Positions 6,566 to 14,400 of a stretch of DNA of 21,813 nucleotides are shown in pieces (the stretch's first letter is position 1; every line of letters begins with the position of its first letter). This DNA comes from VGPI01 sp964482845. GTDB lineage: Bacteria; Cloacimonadota; Cloacimonadia; Cloacimonadales; Cloacimonadaceae. Below the pieces are notes generated by a model. That model was not told the origin of the DNA, made no database searches, and saw nothing but the letters and a program-made list of their open reading frames with translations. A program made the translations under genes and the position numbers. The stretch spans positions 1 to 21,813 of the forward strand of contig CAYZZE010000025.1 in the NCBI GenBank assembly GCA_964482845.1. Reading direction: 5' to 3'.

Positions 6566-7666
6566 CTACTTGACCAGCACTCCTTTGGTGGTGGCGGCTT
6601 CCCTGCCATTGGTGACACGGATGACATAGACGCCGCTGGCAGGAGGGATACGATCGTGGTTCATACCACCCCATTGCCAGGCGTTCTGTCCTCGATGTGC
6701 CTGCCGCTTTTCCTGCCGGATCAATCTGCCTCTGAGGTTATAGACGCTGATAGTGACGGGTTGGGAGATGCTGCTGTAATAGAGGAGAGTGGTCGCTGTT
6801 GCGAAGGGAGAGGGGACCAGGGAAAGCGTCTGGAGCGTGGCGGGGGCTAATGCATCATCCGGCGCGGAAGTGGTGGAAACAACATTCCAGGTGATCGTAT
6901 AAGAATGGTCATCGCTTGCCACTGCGCATTGAACGGTATGCTCACCGGCGGAGCCAAATCCGGTCTCAAAGATAAAGTCATTCGCCCCTGATTGCAAGAT
7001 ACCATCGACATACCAGGCAAAGGTAAGTGGGGAATTGACCGCCGATGCCTCAACGATAAACATCAGCGGGTCACCTCCATCGTAATATACCAGCGATGTA
7101 TCGCAGGGAGTGACGCTGCCGACCGCCAGATCGAGCATGCGCAGATGGTGAATAGTGACCGGAGTGAGCGGTACCCCAATGGCGTTGGTGGGGACCTGTC
7201 CAATGCCGAGGATGACGTCCAAGCCCTCGACCGCCTTACCAAAGATAGCGTAAATGCCGTCCAGATGGGGATATGCGCCAAGCGTGAAATAATACTGGGA
7301 GCCGGCAGAATTGGGTTGGGCGGTTTTTGCCATGGCCAGAATACCTGCTTGATCATGAAAGAGATAGGGGCTGGTCTCGTCGGGGATAGTGTAACCCGGC
7401 CCGCCGTATCCATTGCCATTGGGACATCCGTCCTGGATGACAAATCCGGCTACCACCCGATGGAAGATGAGGTTGTTGTAAAATCCGTTGTTGGTCAGAT
7501 TGATAAAGTTCGTAGCGGTGATCGGCATCAAATGGTCATATATTTCGGCGGTAAACGAACCCATGGAGGTCTGCCAACGGGCAAACCGGAGGGCACTTAA
7601 TCCGGTCGGAACGATCAGTGCCGTCACGATCAACATGACGGCCAAACGACAAATCGGTCTTTTCAT
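6566..7666 (-). CDS. Exported cyclophilin-type peptidyl-prolyl isomerase with C-terminal sorting domain
   Basis: A 366-residue multidomain exported protein. Residues 1-25 are a signal peptide (hydrophobic 8-20, ending in LSA). Residues about 28-182 form a cyclophilin domain with the catalytic-type Arg70 in IFHR, Phe75 and Gln78 in FVIQDG, Gln124 in AGSQYYFT and LDGIYAIFGKAVEG; the human CypA residues are Arg55, Phe60, Gln63 and Gln111. Residues about 190-265 look like an Ig/PKD-type beta domain, and about 280-366 a FlgD-like/type IX-style sorting domain (ISVYNLRGRLIR, SGVYVIRV, final VLVK). It should therefore fold proteins in the periplasm or at the cell surface. Ribosome site AGGAG lies 8 bp before ATG 7666. 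It lies 45 bp after the kinase-like gene and may be the last gene of the long leftward transcript. Confidence 0.93.
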   Translation of the reverse strand: MKRPICRLAVMLIVTALIVPTGLSALRFARWQTSMGSFTAEIYDHLMPITATNFINLTNNGFYNNLIFHRVVAGFVIQDGCPNGNGYGGPGYTIPDETSPYLFHDQAGILAMAKTAQPNSAGSQYYFTLGAYPHLDGIYAIFGKAVEGLDVILGIGQVPTNAIGVPLTPVTIHHLRMLDLAVGSVTPCDTSLVYYDGGDPLMFIVEASAVNSPLTFAWYVDGILQSGANDFIFETGFGSAGEHTVQCAVASDDHSYTITWNVVSTTSAPDDALAPATLQTLSLVPSPFATATTLLYYSSISQPVTISVYNLRGRLIRQEKRQAHRGQNAWQWGGMNHDRIPPASGVYVIRVTNGREAATTKGVLVK

Positions 7667-7711
7667 CCTGAATCTCCTTTGTTTTTGCTTCCCTGGATAG
7701 TTTGAGATATT

Positions 7712-8323
7712 TTATTCATCCGGCAAGGCAGAGCCGAAACTGATGTGTTGTAGGTAGGAGCGGTTCATATCCGCATCAGGATTGCCGGATAGCAAATGAG
7801 GGCGGTGGAGCGTCCGCCGCCGGTCAAAACGCTGGATGCTGTCCTGCAAGTGCTTACGCCAATGCTCTGTCCGGAGTGGCAGGATCTGATGGTAGGATTT
7901 GAGAAAACGGTTGATCGCCCGGGTAAAGGACTGGAATTTCATCTGCGCCGCCCAGAACAGCAGTAGATGAGTGACATCTGCCACCGGAGGGGCAAAATGG
8001 CTGTCCTCAAAATCCACCAGATAAATCCCGCCTTCCGCCAGCAATATGTTCTGGGGCTGATTGTCCCAATGACACAATGCCTCCGAGCCATTATAAGTGG
8101 CTTGATGAAAACGGGCGATTACATCACCCAGAACAGATGGCGTATCATCTTGCCAGAGGTCCAGATAGGACGATCCGCCGATCCTTTCCAAACACAGAGT
8201 ATCCGGAGGAATGAACTTGAGCAACCGGGGCAGCATCGGCAGTTCAAGGCCATAGGCATACAGTTCGCGGGCAAGGGCTTGGGGATCGGTGACGATCTTG
8301 TAATAGGGATCGATACTGTTCAT
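7712..8323 (-). CDS. Aminoglycoside/choline-kinase-like phosphotransferase, short N-lobe
   Basis: A 203-residue protein with the APH/choline-kinase fold. The catalytic loop reads HWDNQPQNIL (His85, Asp87 and Asn92), followed by the metal-binding YLVDFEDS. The N-lobe keeps YYKIV with the ATP-lysine position and RELYAY with the helix-C glutamate, but the first beta strands are missing from this reading frame. Only ATG 8323 is available and it has no Shine-Dalgarno. A 19-codon ORF in another frame ends across this ATG (ATATGA) and its last residues, GSLYRI, would supply the missing strand, so either a single-base indel or real coupling is likely. The substrate is unknown; small bacterial members often phosphorylate sugars, amino alcohols or nothing known. 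No signal peptide. Confidence 0.7.
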   Translation of the reverse strand: MNSIDPYYKIVTDPQALARELYAYGLELPMLPRLLKFIPPDTLCLERIGGSSYLDLWQDDTPSVLGDVIARFHQATYNGSEALCHWDNQPQNILLAEGGIYLVDFEDSHFAPPVADVTHLLLFWAAQMKFQSFTRAINRFLKSYHQILPLRTEHWRKHLQDSIQRFDRRRTLHRPHLLSGNPDADMNRSYLQHISFGSALPDE

Positions 8324-8379
8324 ATCCGGTATAGCGAACCTGGGGTATCCTGGGGAAGAGCAGCGCTTGTCATTCTCAT
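8320..8379 (-). other. 19-codon ORF overlapping the kinase-like start; possible misframed N-terminus
   Basis: The ORF reads MRMTSAALPQDTPGSLYRI and stops at TGA 8322-8320, overlapping the kinase ATG by two bases. SLYRI followed by NSIDPYYKIV in the next frame matches the strand-turn-strand pattern of a kinase N-lobe. The simplest reading is a lost base near 8320-8326, from sequencing error or mutation; a coupled leader peptide or programmed frameshift are alternatives. No strong ribosome site precedes either of its two ATG codons. Confidence 0.4.
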
Positions 8380-8407
8380 CAAGAAGGGGCGCAACCGAAG
8401 AACGGGG

Positions 8408-11400
8408 TTAAGCCCGGGCAAAAGTGAACAGATCCCGGATATCATTGGCAGTCAGTTGCTTGAGTAACTGCTGTCCCTGGTCGATGACATTATGGAACAT
8501 CTCCAGTTTTCCCTGTTGCAGCGCCAGGATCTTTTCTTCCACAGTGCCTTTGGTGATCAGCCGGAAGACCTGGACTTTGCTGGTCTGGCCGATCCTGTGG
8601 GTGCGGTCGATGGCTTGATTCTCGATCATGGGATTCCACCAGGGATCAAAGAGAATGACCGTATCGGCGGCGGTAAGATTGAGTCCGGTACCGCCGGTCT
8701 TTAAACTGATCAGGAAACAGCGGACGGAGGGGTCTTGGTTAAAGCGTTCAACTTGAGCCTTGCGGTCACGGCTCAGCCCATCCATGTAAGAATATACGAT
8801 GCCCAGGCGAGTAAAAGCGTTTCTTATGATCCGCAACATCTGGACAAACTGGCTGAAGATCAATATCTTGTGATTGCTGTCAAGGGCGTCTTCCACCAGT
8901 TCTACCAGTTGTTCCAGTTTGGCGGAAACCTCGATCTCGGCGAGGATATCGGGATTGACCAGCGCCGGATGATCGCAGACCTGACGGAGTTTGGTCAGCG
9001 CTGCGAGAATATTGATATAATTGACCGGTGCATTGTCGTTTGCCGGCAAGAGTGTCTTTTTGACCATGTCGAGGATTTGGAGGTAGGTCTTTTCCTGGAT
9101 GGTGGTGAGTTTGCACCAGGAGATCTGTTCCTGTTTATCAGGAAGTTCGAGCAGGACGTCACGTTTCATTCTCCGCATGATGAATGGAGCGGTCATCCGG
9201 CTAAGGCGACGTGAGTTTTGCACCGGATCAGGCGGGCTTATGTAATTGTCGGTAAAGCGTTTGATATTGCCCAGATAGTCCGGCATCAAAAAATCGAAAA
9301 TCGACCACAATTCGGTCAGATTGTTTTCCACAGGCGTGCCGCTCAATGCCAGACGGTGTTCGCTACTGAGTTTTTTGATGGCGAGAGTGCGCTGAGCACG
9401 GATGTTTTTGATGTGTTGCGCCTCGTCCATGATGATCCATTCAAATTGTTTGGCCATCAATGATTTGATATCATTCAGCACCACCGAATAGGAGATGATG
9501 AGGAGTTTGATATTCGGTGTGGCATACAATTGCATCCGCTCGGATCGGGAACCTTCCACGATGCAGTAACTGATCTCGGTGTGGAACTTCTCGATCTCCG
9601 CCGCCCAATTGAACAAAAGTGTCTTCGGGCAGATCACCAGACTGGGTTTGCTGCTGGTGGATGCGGTAATGATACTGAGCGCCTGAATGGTTTTGCCCAA
9701 GCCCATTTCGTCGGCAAGTAAGCCGTTGAGGCCATAATCCCGCAGCATCATGATCCAGTTTATCCCTGCTTTTTGATAGCCGCGGAGAACGGTTTGGAGG
9801 TAGATGGGCAGATTTGAGACCTGATGCCGGCGACGCAGGACAAGGGCTTCCGCCATATTTTGCAGGGCGGTATCACTTAGTAACAAAACGCTGGGATTTT
9901 CTTCCCTGAGCCGTTGATAATAGGGCAGGTTCATCAGCCGTGAACGGTAAACCTTGTCGTTCTTTAGTTCGCTTTGGCGGATGATCAGATCAATATCTGC
10001 AAACACATTGGGATTGGAGATCATTACCAAACGGCCGTCCGAGGTGTGTAGGAAAGGTTCTTCCGAGCGGAAAAACCTGTCCAGTTCATCATGAGAAAAA
10101 GTAAAATCCTTGTGGCGGTAAACGACGCTGTATTCAAACCAATCGATCTCATCCGCCTGCCGTGCCTCAATCTGAGCGGTAAGGGGGATCTTGAAGATAA
10201 AGTCTCCACGCAAACGTTCATCAATATCTATCTCCCAGTCACTATCCGAGAGTCCCAGAACGGCGGATCGGAGGATCTCTTTTTCCTCTTTACCGCTGAA
10301 GACTATCTGGGAGTGTTGTTCCAACCGTTCCAGATTGACATTGGGAAAGCGCTTGAGCAGGTCATCCACCCGGGTAAAGACTGTGGGTGGAATATGAAAC
10401 CATGCCGTCTCCGCGGAATCGAACGATCGCTCGGTCCCCGGTATGCTGTAACTGCTGTTGACCAAAGTGGAACGGAAACGCATAACGGAAAGCGGGATCT
10501 CCGCTCCGCCTTCGTATGCAAGCGCACCCTGCATGGCGATATCCTCGCCCAAAGGTGAAAGAGACAATTTGAGACGGGGCACCTCGGCATGGATCAAAGG
10601 AAATACAATATCCCCATCAAAATCGAGATAAACGCCGCTGTTTTGAATCAATTTGTGAACCGCCGTCCGCAGATAGACCAGATCCCGCACGCCGATCTGC
10701 CAATCAAAACTGAATAGTTTTTCCACGGTCTCGCGGTTAAAAGGCAAGTCAATGGTATGAAGGTTATTCCGGAAAAACAACCACAGGGGCTTGCCATAAT
10801 ACCAGACTGATAACTCGTTGGTCAATACCGGACGAACGGTAAACACATCGGCGGCAGGACTGATGCGGAGGCTAAAATCGGGCAGCACTCCGCCAAAAGT
10901 CAAGGGTTCTCCCGTCTCCTTGATTACAATCCGGCAGGTAGCGTTCTGCAACAAAGCCAACGCTTCGGCAAAGTCGCTCTTATAGATCGTATAATAGTGA
11001 GTGCGGGGATTGAATGATATCCGGTGACGGTGAAGCCATTCCAAGAGGTGGATATCCACTTCGGGAAAGGCGTCCGATTGTGTCCTGAGTTTCTTGTCCT
11101 GTTCCGTATCCTCGGCTTTATCGGATTGCTGGGAAAGGCGGTGACTGATCATTGCTTTGACGTCGATGGGCAGAAACTCGTCTAAATGGAATCTAATCTT
11201 GTCCGATTCCGCATCATAAATCCCTTCCACCGCAATATACGCCGCCTGTACGATCTCCAGCCATTTCTCTCCGCTGGCAAGGATATCCCCAAAATAGGTC
11301 TCCACAATGTCGTCATTGAGGATATCGGTAGAGAGGTAATGATAAGCATAACGCAAAACGGAAAGGTAGTGCCGGCAGGAAGGATCGTCTTTGCAATCAG

Positions 11401-11629
11401 AACAGGAATGAGATCCTATCAGGGCGGAGTATGGATCATATACCACATCCACATAGGCGCAGAAAACCTCCCAGCGCTGACGCACAGGAAAGAAATGGAG
11501 ATGGATCCAATTCTGCTCGTCGCGGGATTTCCAATACAGCAATTCTCCCTTGTGCAATGGTATTACGGCATGGTTGAAGAACCAGGTGGAGGAGTGAGTG
11601 TGATAGTCCTGGGCAAATAGGCGCGCCAT
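8408..11629 (-). CDS. SNF2/Rad54-family DNA-dependent ATPase with SWIM-like zinc motif
   Basis: A 1073-residue SNF2-family helicase-like protein of the bacterial HepA/RapA-like class. Residues 76-87 carry CxxC-x5-CxH (Cys76, Cys79, Cys85, His87), a variant SWIM zinc motif. About 90-620 is a long divergent beta-rich region. The motor spans about 620-1060: ADEMGLGKTIQ (Walker A, about 640-650), MDEAQH (about 733), LALSGTPVENNLTELWSIFD, LKTGGTGLNLTAADTVILFD and RTHRIGQ (about 1008). Such enzymes translocate on double-stranded DNA and remodel protein-DNA complexes; partners here are unknown. GGAGTAGG overlaps the gpsA stop just before ATG 11629, only 4 bp after gpsA, so the two are co-expressed. 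No nuclease domain and no restriction, methylase or phage-defence neighbour is visible. Confidence 0.95.
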   Translation of the reverse strand: MARLFAQDYHTHSSTWFFNHAVIPLHKGELLYWKSRDEQNWIHLHFFPVRQRWEVFCAYVDVVYDPYSALIGSHSCSDCKDDPSCRHYLSVLRYAYHYLSTDILNDDIVETYFGDILASGEKWLEIVQAAYIAVEGIYDAESDKIRFHLDEFLPIDVKAMISHRLSQQSDKAEDTEQDKKLRTQSDAFPEVDIHLLEWLHRHRISFNPRTHYYTIYKSDFAEALALLQNATCRIVIKETGEPLTFGGVLPDFSLRISPAADVFTVRPVLTNELSVWYYGKPLWLFFRNNLHTIDLPFNRETVEKLFSFDWQIGVRDLVYLRTAVHKLIQNSGVYLDFDGDIVFPLIHAEVPRLKLSLSPLGEDIAMQGALAYEGGAEIPLSVMRFRSTLVNSSYSIPGTERSFDSAETAWFHIPPTVFTRVDDLLKRFPNVNLERLEQHSQIVFSGKEEKEILRSAVLGLSDSDWEIDIDERLRGDFIFKIPLTAQIEARQADEIDWFEYSVVYRHKDFTFSHDELDRFFRSEEPFLHTSDGRLVMISNPNVFADIDLIIRQSELKNDKVYRSRLMNLPYYQRLREENPSVLLLSDTALQNMAEALVLRRRHQVSNLPIYLQTVLRGYQKAGINWIMMLRDYGLNGLLADEMGLGKTIQALSIITASTSSKPSLVICPKTLLFNWAAEIEKFHTEISYCIVEGSRSERMQLYATPNIKLLIISYSVVLNDIKSLMAKQFEWIIMDEAQHIKNIRAQRTLAIKKLSSEHRLALSGTPVENNLTELWSIFDFLMPDYLGNIKRFTDNYISPPDPVQNSRRLSRMTAPFIMRRMKRDVLLELPDKQEQISWCKLTTIQEKTYLQILDMVKKTLLPANDNAPVNYINILAALTKLRQVCDHPALVNPDILAEIEVSAKLEQLVELVEDALDSNHKILIFSQFVQMLRIIRNAFTRLGIVYSYMDGLSRDRKAQVERFNQDPSVRCFLISLKTGGTGLNLTAADTVILFDPWWNPMIENQAIDRTHRIGQTSKVQVFRLITKGTVEEKILALQQGKLEMFHNVIDQGQQLLKQLTANDIRDLFTFARA

Positions 11630-11633
11630 AATC

Positions 11634-12707
11634 CTACTCCGGTTTGAGATCCCGGCTCATCAGTTCCCGAAGCGCCAAGGCAGGAGATTTTCCTTGATAA
11701 ATCACCTGATACACCTGTTCCACGATCGGCATCTCCACTCTTTGTCTCTGCGCTAACATCATTACGGATCGAGTAGTAGCCACGCCTTCCACCACCATTT
11801 GAGTACTGGCAAGGATCTCGGGGAGTTTTTCACCCCTTCCCAATCGGTATCCCAAATTGCGGTTGCGGCTGTGACGGCTGAAAGCGGTGGTGACCAGATC
11901 GCCTATCCCGGAAAGTCCATGCAATGTCTCGGGTCGGGCATTCAATGACAAACCCAGCCGTTCGATCTCCACTATCCCGCGGGTGATCAACGCCCCTTTG
12001 GTGTTGTCGCCAAATCCCAGCCCATCGATTATTCCTGCCGCGATGGCGATCACGTTTTTTACCGCTCCACCGATCTGCACACCCGTCAGGTCATAGCTGC
12101 GGTAAACCCGAAAGTAATGCGTATTAAAGAGTTGTTGTAGTTTGCCCGTTCGCACTTCATCATTTCCTGCGATCACCACTGTGGTCGGAATATGGCGTGC
12201 CACTTCCTCGGAATGACTGGGTCCGGAAAGGCAGAAAATCCTATCGTGTGTCCATTCCGGCAGTTCTTCCCGGATCACATCGGATAGCAATAACAAGGAA
12301 TCTTCTTCGATGCCTTTGGCGACGTTGACGATGGAATCGATGGTATGCGGAAAGACCGGCTGGCACAAAAGGCGTAGAACACCTCTCAGAAATTGAGCTG
12401 GAGTCGCCAGGACAAGGATGCGTGGATAGTGATCATGCACCTCAGAAATGGCTGACGTATATCTGATGCTGGTAGGTAGTACTATATCCGGTAGCAGGAT
12501 GGGATTGCTGTTCTGCTCGGAGAGGATCTTGACAAAATCGGGATTATGCTCCCAAACAAGGACTTCATGTCCCACTTCAGCAAGTAGTTTTGCCAGGGTC
12601 AACCCCCATCCGCCCCCACCGATCATTGCTATACGCTCTGCGATTGTCGTTCTCCCATATGGCATAAAATGTTTATCGCTGTTTTTATCTCCTTGTATCA
12701 TGATCAT
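11634..12707 (-). CDS. gpsA: Glycerol-3-phosphate dehydrogenase [NAD(P)+]
   Basis: A 357-residue cytoplasmic enzyme reducing dihydroxyacetone phosphate to sn-glycerol 3-phosphate, the backbone of phospholipids. Visible signatures are the Rossmann loop IGGGGWGLTLAKLL (29-42), NVAKGIEE, SGPSHSEEVA, the catalytic-type lysine in GGAVKNVIAIAAG (about residue 216) and SGIGDLVTT. The first 25 residues extend beyond the usual start (most GpsA begin two or three residues before the Rossmann strand). ATG 12707 follows AGGACGG, whereas the internal ATG at residue 15 has no site, so I keep the long form. The 170-bp gap before it suggests its own promoter or the end of the pgs operon. Confidence 0.95.
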   Translation of the reverse strand: MIMIQGDKNSDKHFMPYGRTTIAERIAMIGGGGWGLTLAKLLAEVGHEVLVWEHNPDFVKILSEQNSNPILLPDIVLPTSIRYTSAISEVHDHYPRILVLATPAQFLRGVLRLLCQPVFPHTIDSIVNVAKGIEEDSLLLLSDVIREELPEWTHDRIFCLSGPSHSEEVARHIPTTVVIAGNDEVRTGKLQQLFNTHYFRVYRSYDLTGVQIGGAVKNVIAIAAGIIDGLGFGDNTKGALITRGIVEIERLGLSLNARPETLHGLSGIGDLVTTAFSRHSRNRNLGYRLGRGEKLPEILASTQMVVEGVATTRSVMMLAQRQRVEMPIVEQVYQVIYQGKSPALALRELMSRDLKPE

Positions 12708-12877
12708 TTCACCGTCCTATGATCAGAGGACAATGAGCGAATGAAGTGCGGTCGCTGTTCGGACATCTTCAAAGGGGAACAGGATGGCAAAGCAGGAGCG
12801 AGATTGTTAATGCCGCCGCATCATGCGGATGTGCCGAATGCTACATCAAGGCAGATAAGTTTTACCGAATCATCCGC

Positions 12878-13174
12878 TCAGCGATAAGGATCGATATCAT
12901 CATCATCATCGTCTTCGCCGTCCCAATCGTCATCCTCGTCGGAAATCCAATCGGGACAGAATCCGAGGTTTTCCTGATAGTCATAGCCATCCACATTATC
13001 AAGGCCGAATTTATCGAGCATCTCTTGTTCCCAGAATGAATAAAAAACCGTATCCACTTCAACTGCCCATACGAGGACGGGTTTTTTGTATCTTCTCAAT
13101 TCGACTTTGTCGTTTTCCACCAGATCAAGAAACTCCATGATCCTTTTTTTGTCGCTTTCTTGTTTGAAGACCAT
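12878..13174 (-). CDS. Small protein with aspartate-rich C-terminal tail
   Basis: A 98-residue protein that I do not recognise. Residues 1-77 look globular (KKRIMEFLDLVENDKVEL, KKPVLVWAVEVDTVFYSFW), and the last 20 residues are almost only Asp and Glu around one Trp, ending DIDPYR. There is no signal peptide or membrane segment, so it is probably cytoplasmic. A longer reading starts at 13207 inside the barrel gene, but ATG 13174 has AGGGAG overlapping the upstream stop codon and is preferred. It closes the six-gene pgs run 10 bp after the barrel gene. An acidic tail could mimic a polyanion, bind calcium or interact with basic proteins; this is speculation. Confidence 0.7.
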   Translation of the reverse strand: MVFKQESDKKRIMEFLDLVENDKVELRRYKKPVLVWAVEVDTVFYSFWEQEMLDKFGLDNVDGYDYQENLGFCPDWISDEDDDWDGEDDDDDDIDPYR

Positions 13175-13184
13175 CTGTGGCTCC

Positions 13185-14387
13185 CTAAAATTTATATTCG
13201 GCCGCAACGCTCAGGCGATTTTCGTTGTATTCTCTCAAATCTCTGACCAAAGCATTCGGTGAGTCCACATTCCTAAAGACATGTGTGTAGTCAAGGTTTA
13301 TATTGATTTTATCGGTGAGAGTGAGCAAGATATTGGCATTGGTGGTATAAATTCTATCATATCTGCCGCCATACCAGGAATCATCGCTTTGAAAGAACCG
13401 TTCTTCATAGCCGAGCCGTAAAGCCGGACACCACTTTGCCTTACTGCTCTTACTGTCCGTGAGTGGTATCTGGCGCATGGTGATACCAAGTTCATAGATG
13501 TCGCTTTCATATGAAGAATCACGATCGTCGTGCATCGGTCGCTCGTCGTTATCAAAAGAGCGAAACTGATACTGTGCATTGAGCGTAAAAATTGGGAAGC
13601 GATGCCTCCATCCCAATCCGGTGGTCTGGGCGGTACCGTCAAACTCGGTGAAGTACTGGTTGTAGTAGTATTCCTCAAAGCGATAATGGAGTCGCAATGA
13701 TCCGTTTTTCAAGAGGTGCACATTGGCATCCGCCCGATAGAGATTGCATTCATAGGAGTATTTTTCCAGTTTGCCGGTGCCATCGTTATCAATATAACTG
13801 CGGACATAGATATGCGGATAGTAACCGTAGAGGATGGTGGCGTTCCAATGGTATCGATCCACGCGCAGGCGGGTAAGGAATTTTGGATTGTACTTTTCGG
13901 TATTACAGATGGTTTGGTCATGGCTTGCCGTCACGGAAGGCGTGATCCTCCACCAACGGTAACGCAACGGATATGCCAGATCGAGACGGGCACTCAGGGT
14001 CAGATCATCCGTGGTATTCACATAGTCAAGATTGGGATGATTGGTTTGAAAGCGGTCGAAGTCATAGTCCGAGAGGTGAAACACATTATCGGTGTATTGG
14101 ATGCCGAGCCGGACGGCGCTTTGGATACCGGTCTGAGCGGTGGCGCCAAACACAATGACCACAAATGCCAGGCACATGATAATCGGTTTGAAGCCCGTGA
14201 CTGGTCTTGTTTTGGAAGTCGGCTTCTCCTGATGCTTGGCTGGCTGCTGAACGCTTGATTCGTCCTTGGGGGGATCTGTTTCACTTGGATCAGTTTCCGG
14301 AGCAGAACAACGCAATCCGCCGTTTTCGGTCTGATCGGCGATCGGATCACGGACGCAAGCGGCTTTCTTGATGTCGGGATGGATCAT
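13185..14387 (-). CDS. Predicted outer-membrane beta-barrel protein of the poly-gamma-glutamate locus
   Basis: A 400-residue protein with alternating aromatic and polar strands from about residue 90 to the end (for example LRLHYRFEEYYYNQYF, FTLNAQYQFRSFD, ANILLTLTDKININLDYTHVF) and a terminal phenylalanine in AAEYKF, as in barrels inserted by the BAM machinery. A hydrophobic segment at about 68-83 (IIMCLAFVVIVFGATAQ) reads as a signal sequence or membrane anchor. It is preceded by about 66 polar, proline-rich residues, unusual for a barrel protein. ATG 14387 has AGGAG 6 bp upstream and lies 13 bp after the preceding gene; a TTG one codon earlier is less likely. Its place in the pgs run suggests passage or anchoring of the polymer at the outer membrane, which is inference. 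Confidence 0.78.
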   Translation of the reverse strand: MIHPDIKKAACVRDPIADQTENGGLRCSAPETDPSETDPPKDESSVQQPAKHQEKPTSKTRPVTGFKPIIMCLAFVVIVFGATAQTGIQSAVRLGIQYTDNVFHLSDYDFDRFQTNHPNLDYVNTTDDLTLSARLDLAYPLRYRWWRITPSVTASHDQTICNTEKYNPKFLTRLRVDRYHWNATILYGYYPHIYVRSYIDNDGTGKLEKYSYECNLYRADANVHLLKNGSLRLHYRFEEYYYNQYFTEFDGTAQTTGLGWRHRFPIFTLNAQYQFRSFDNDERPMHDDRDSSYESDIYELGITMRQIPLTDSKSSKAKWCPALRLGYEERFFQSDDSWYGGRYDRIYTTNANILLTLTDKININLDYTHVFRNVDSPNALVRDLREYNENRLSVAAEYKF

Positions 14388-14400
14388 CAATCACTCCTGT

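Noticed and set aside
12800..12860. Terminator after the acidic gene from the CCGCA-TCA-TGCGG hairpin
   Set aside because: The stem is only 5 bp and no U-tract follows on the - strand, so operon end at this point is not proven.
12741..12887. 48-codon + strand frame beginning MKCGRC, like a zinc ribbon
   Set aside because: Only one CxxC pair is in frame, the second CxC-x2-C lies in another frame, the ribosome site is poorly spaced, and it runs into the 3' end of the acidic gene.
13716..14258. 180-codon + strand frame antisense to the barrel gene
   Set aside because: It is antisense to a gene with a signal sequence, ribosome site and operon position; its own sequence has no family features.
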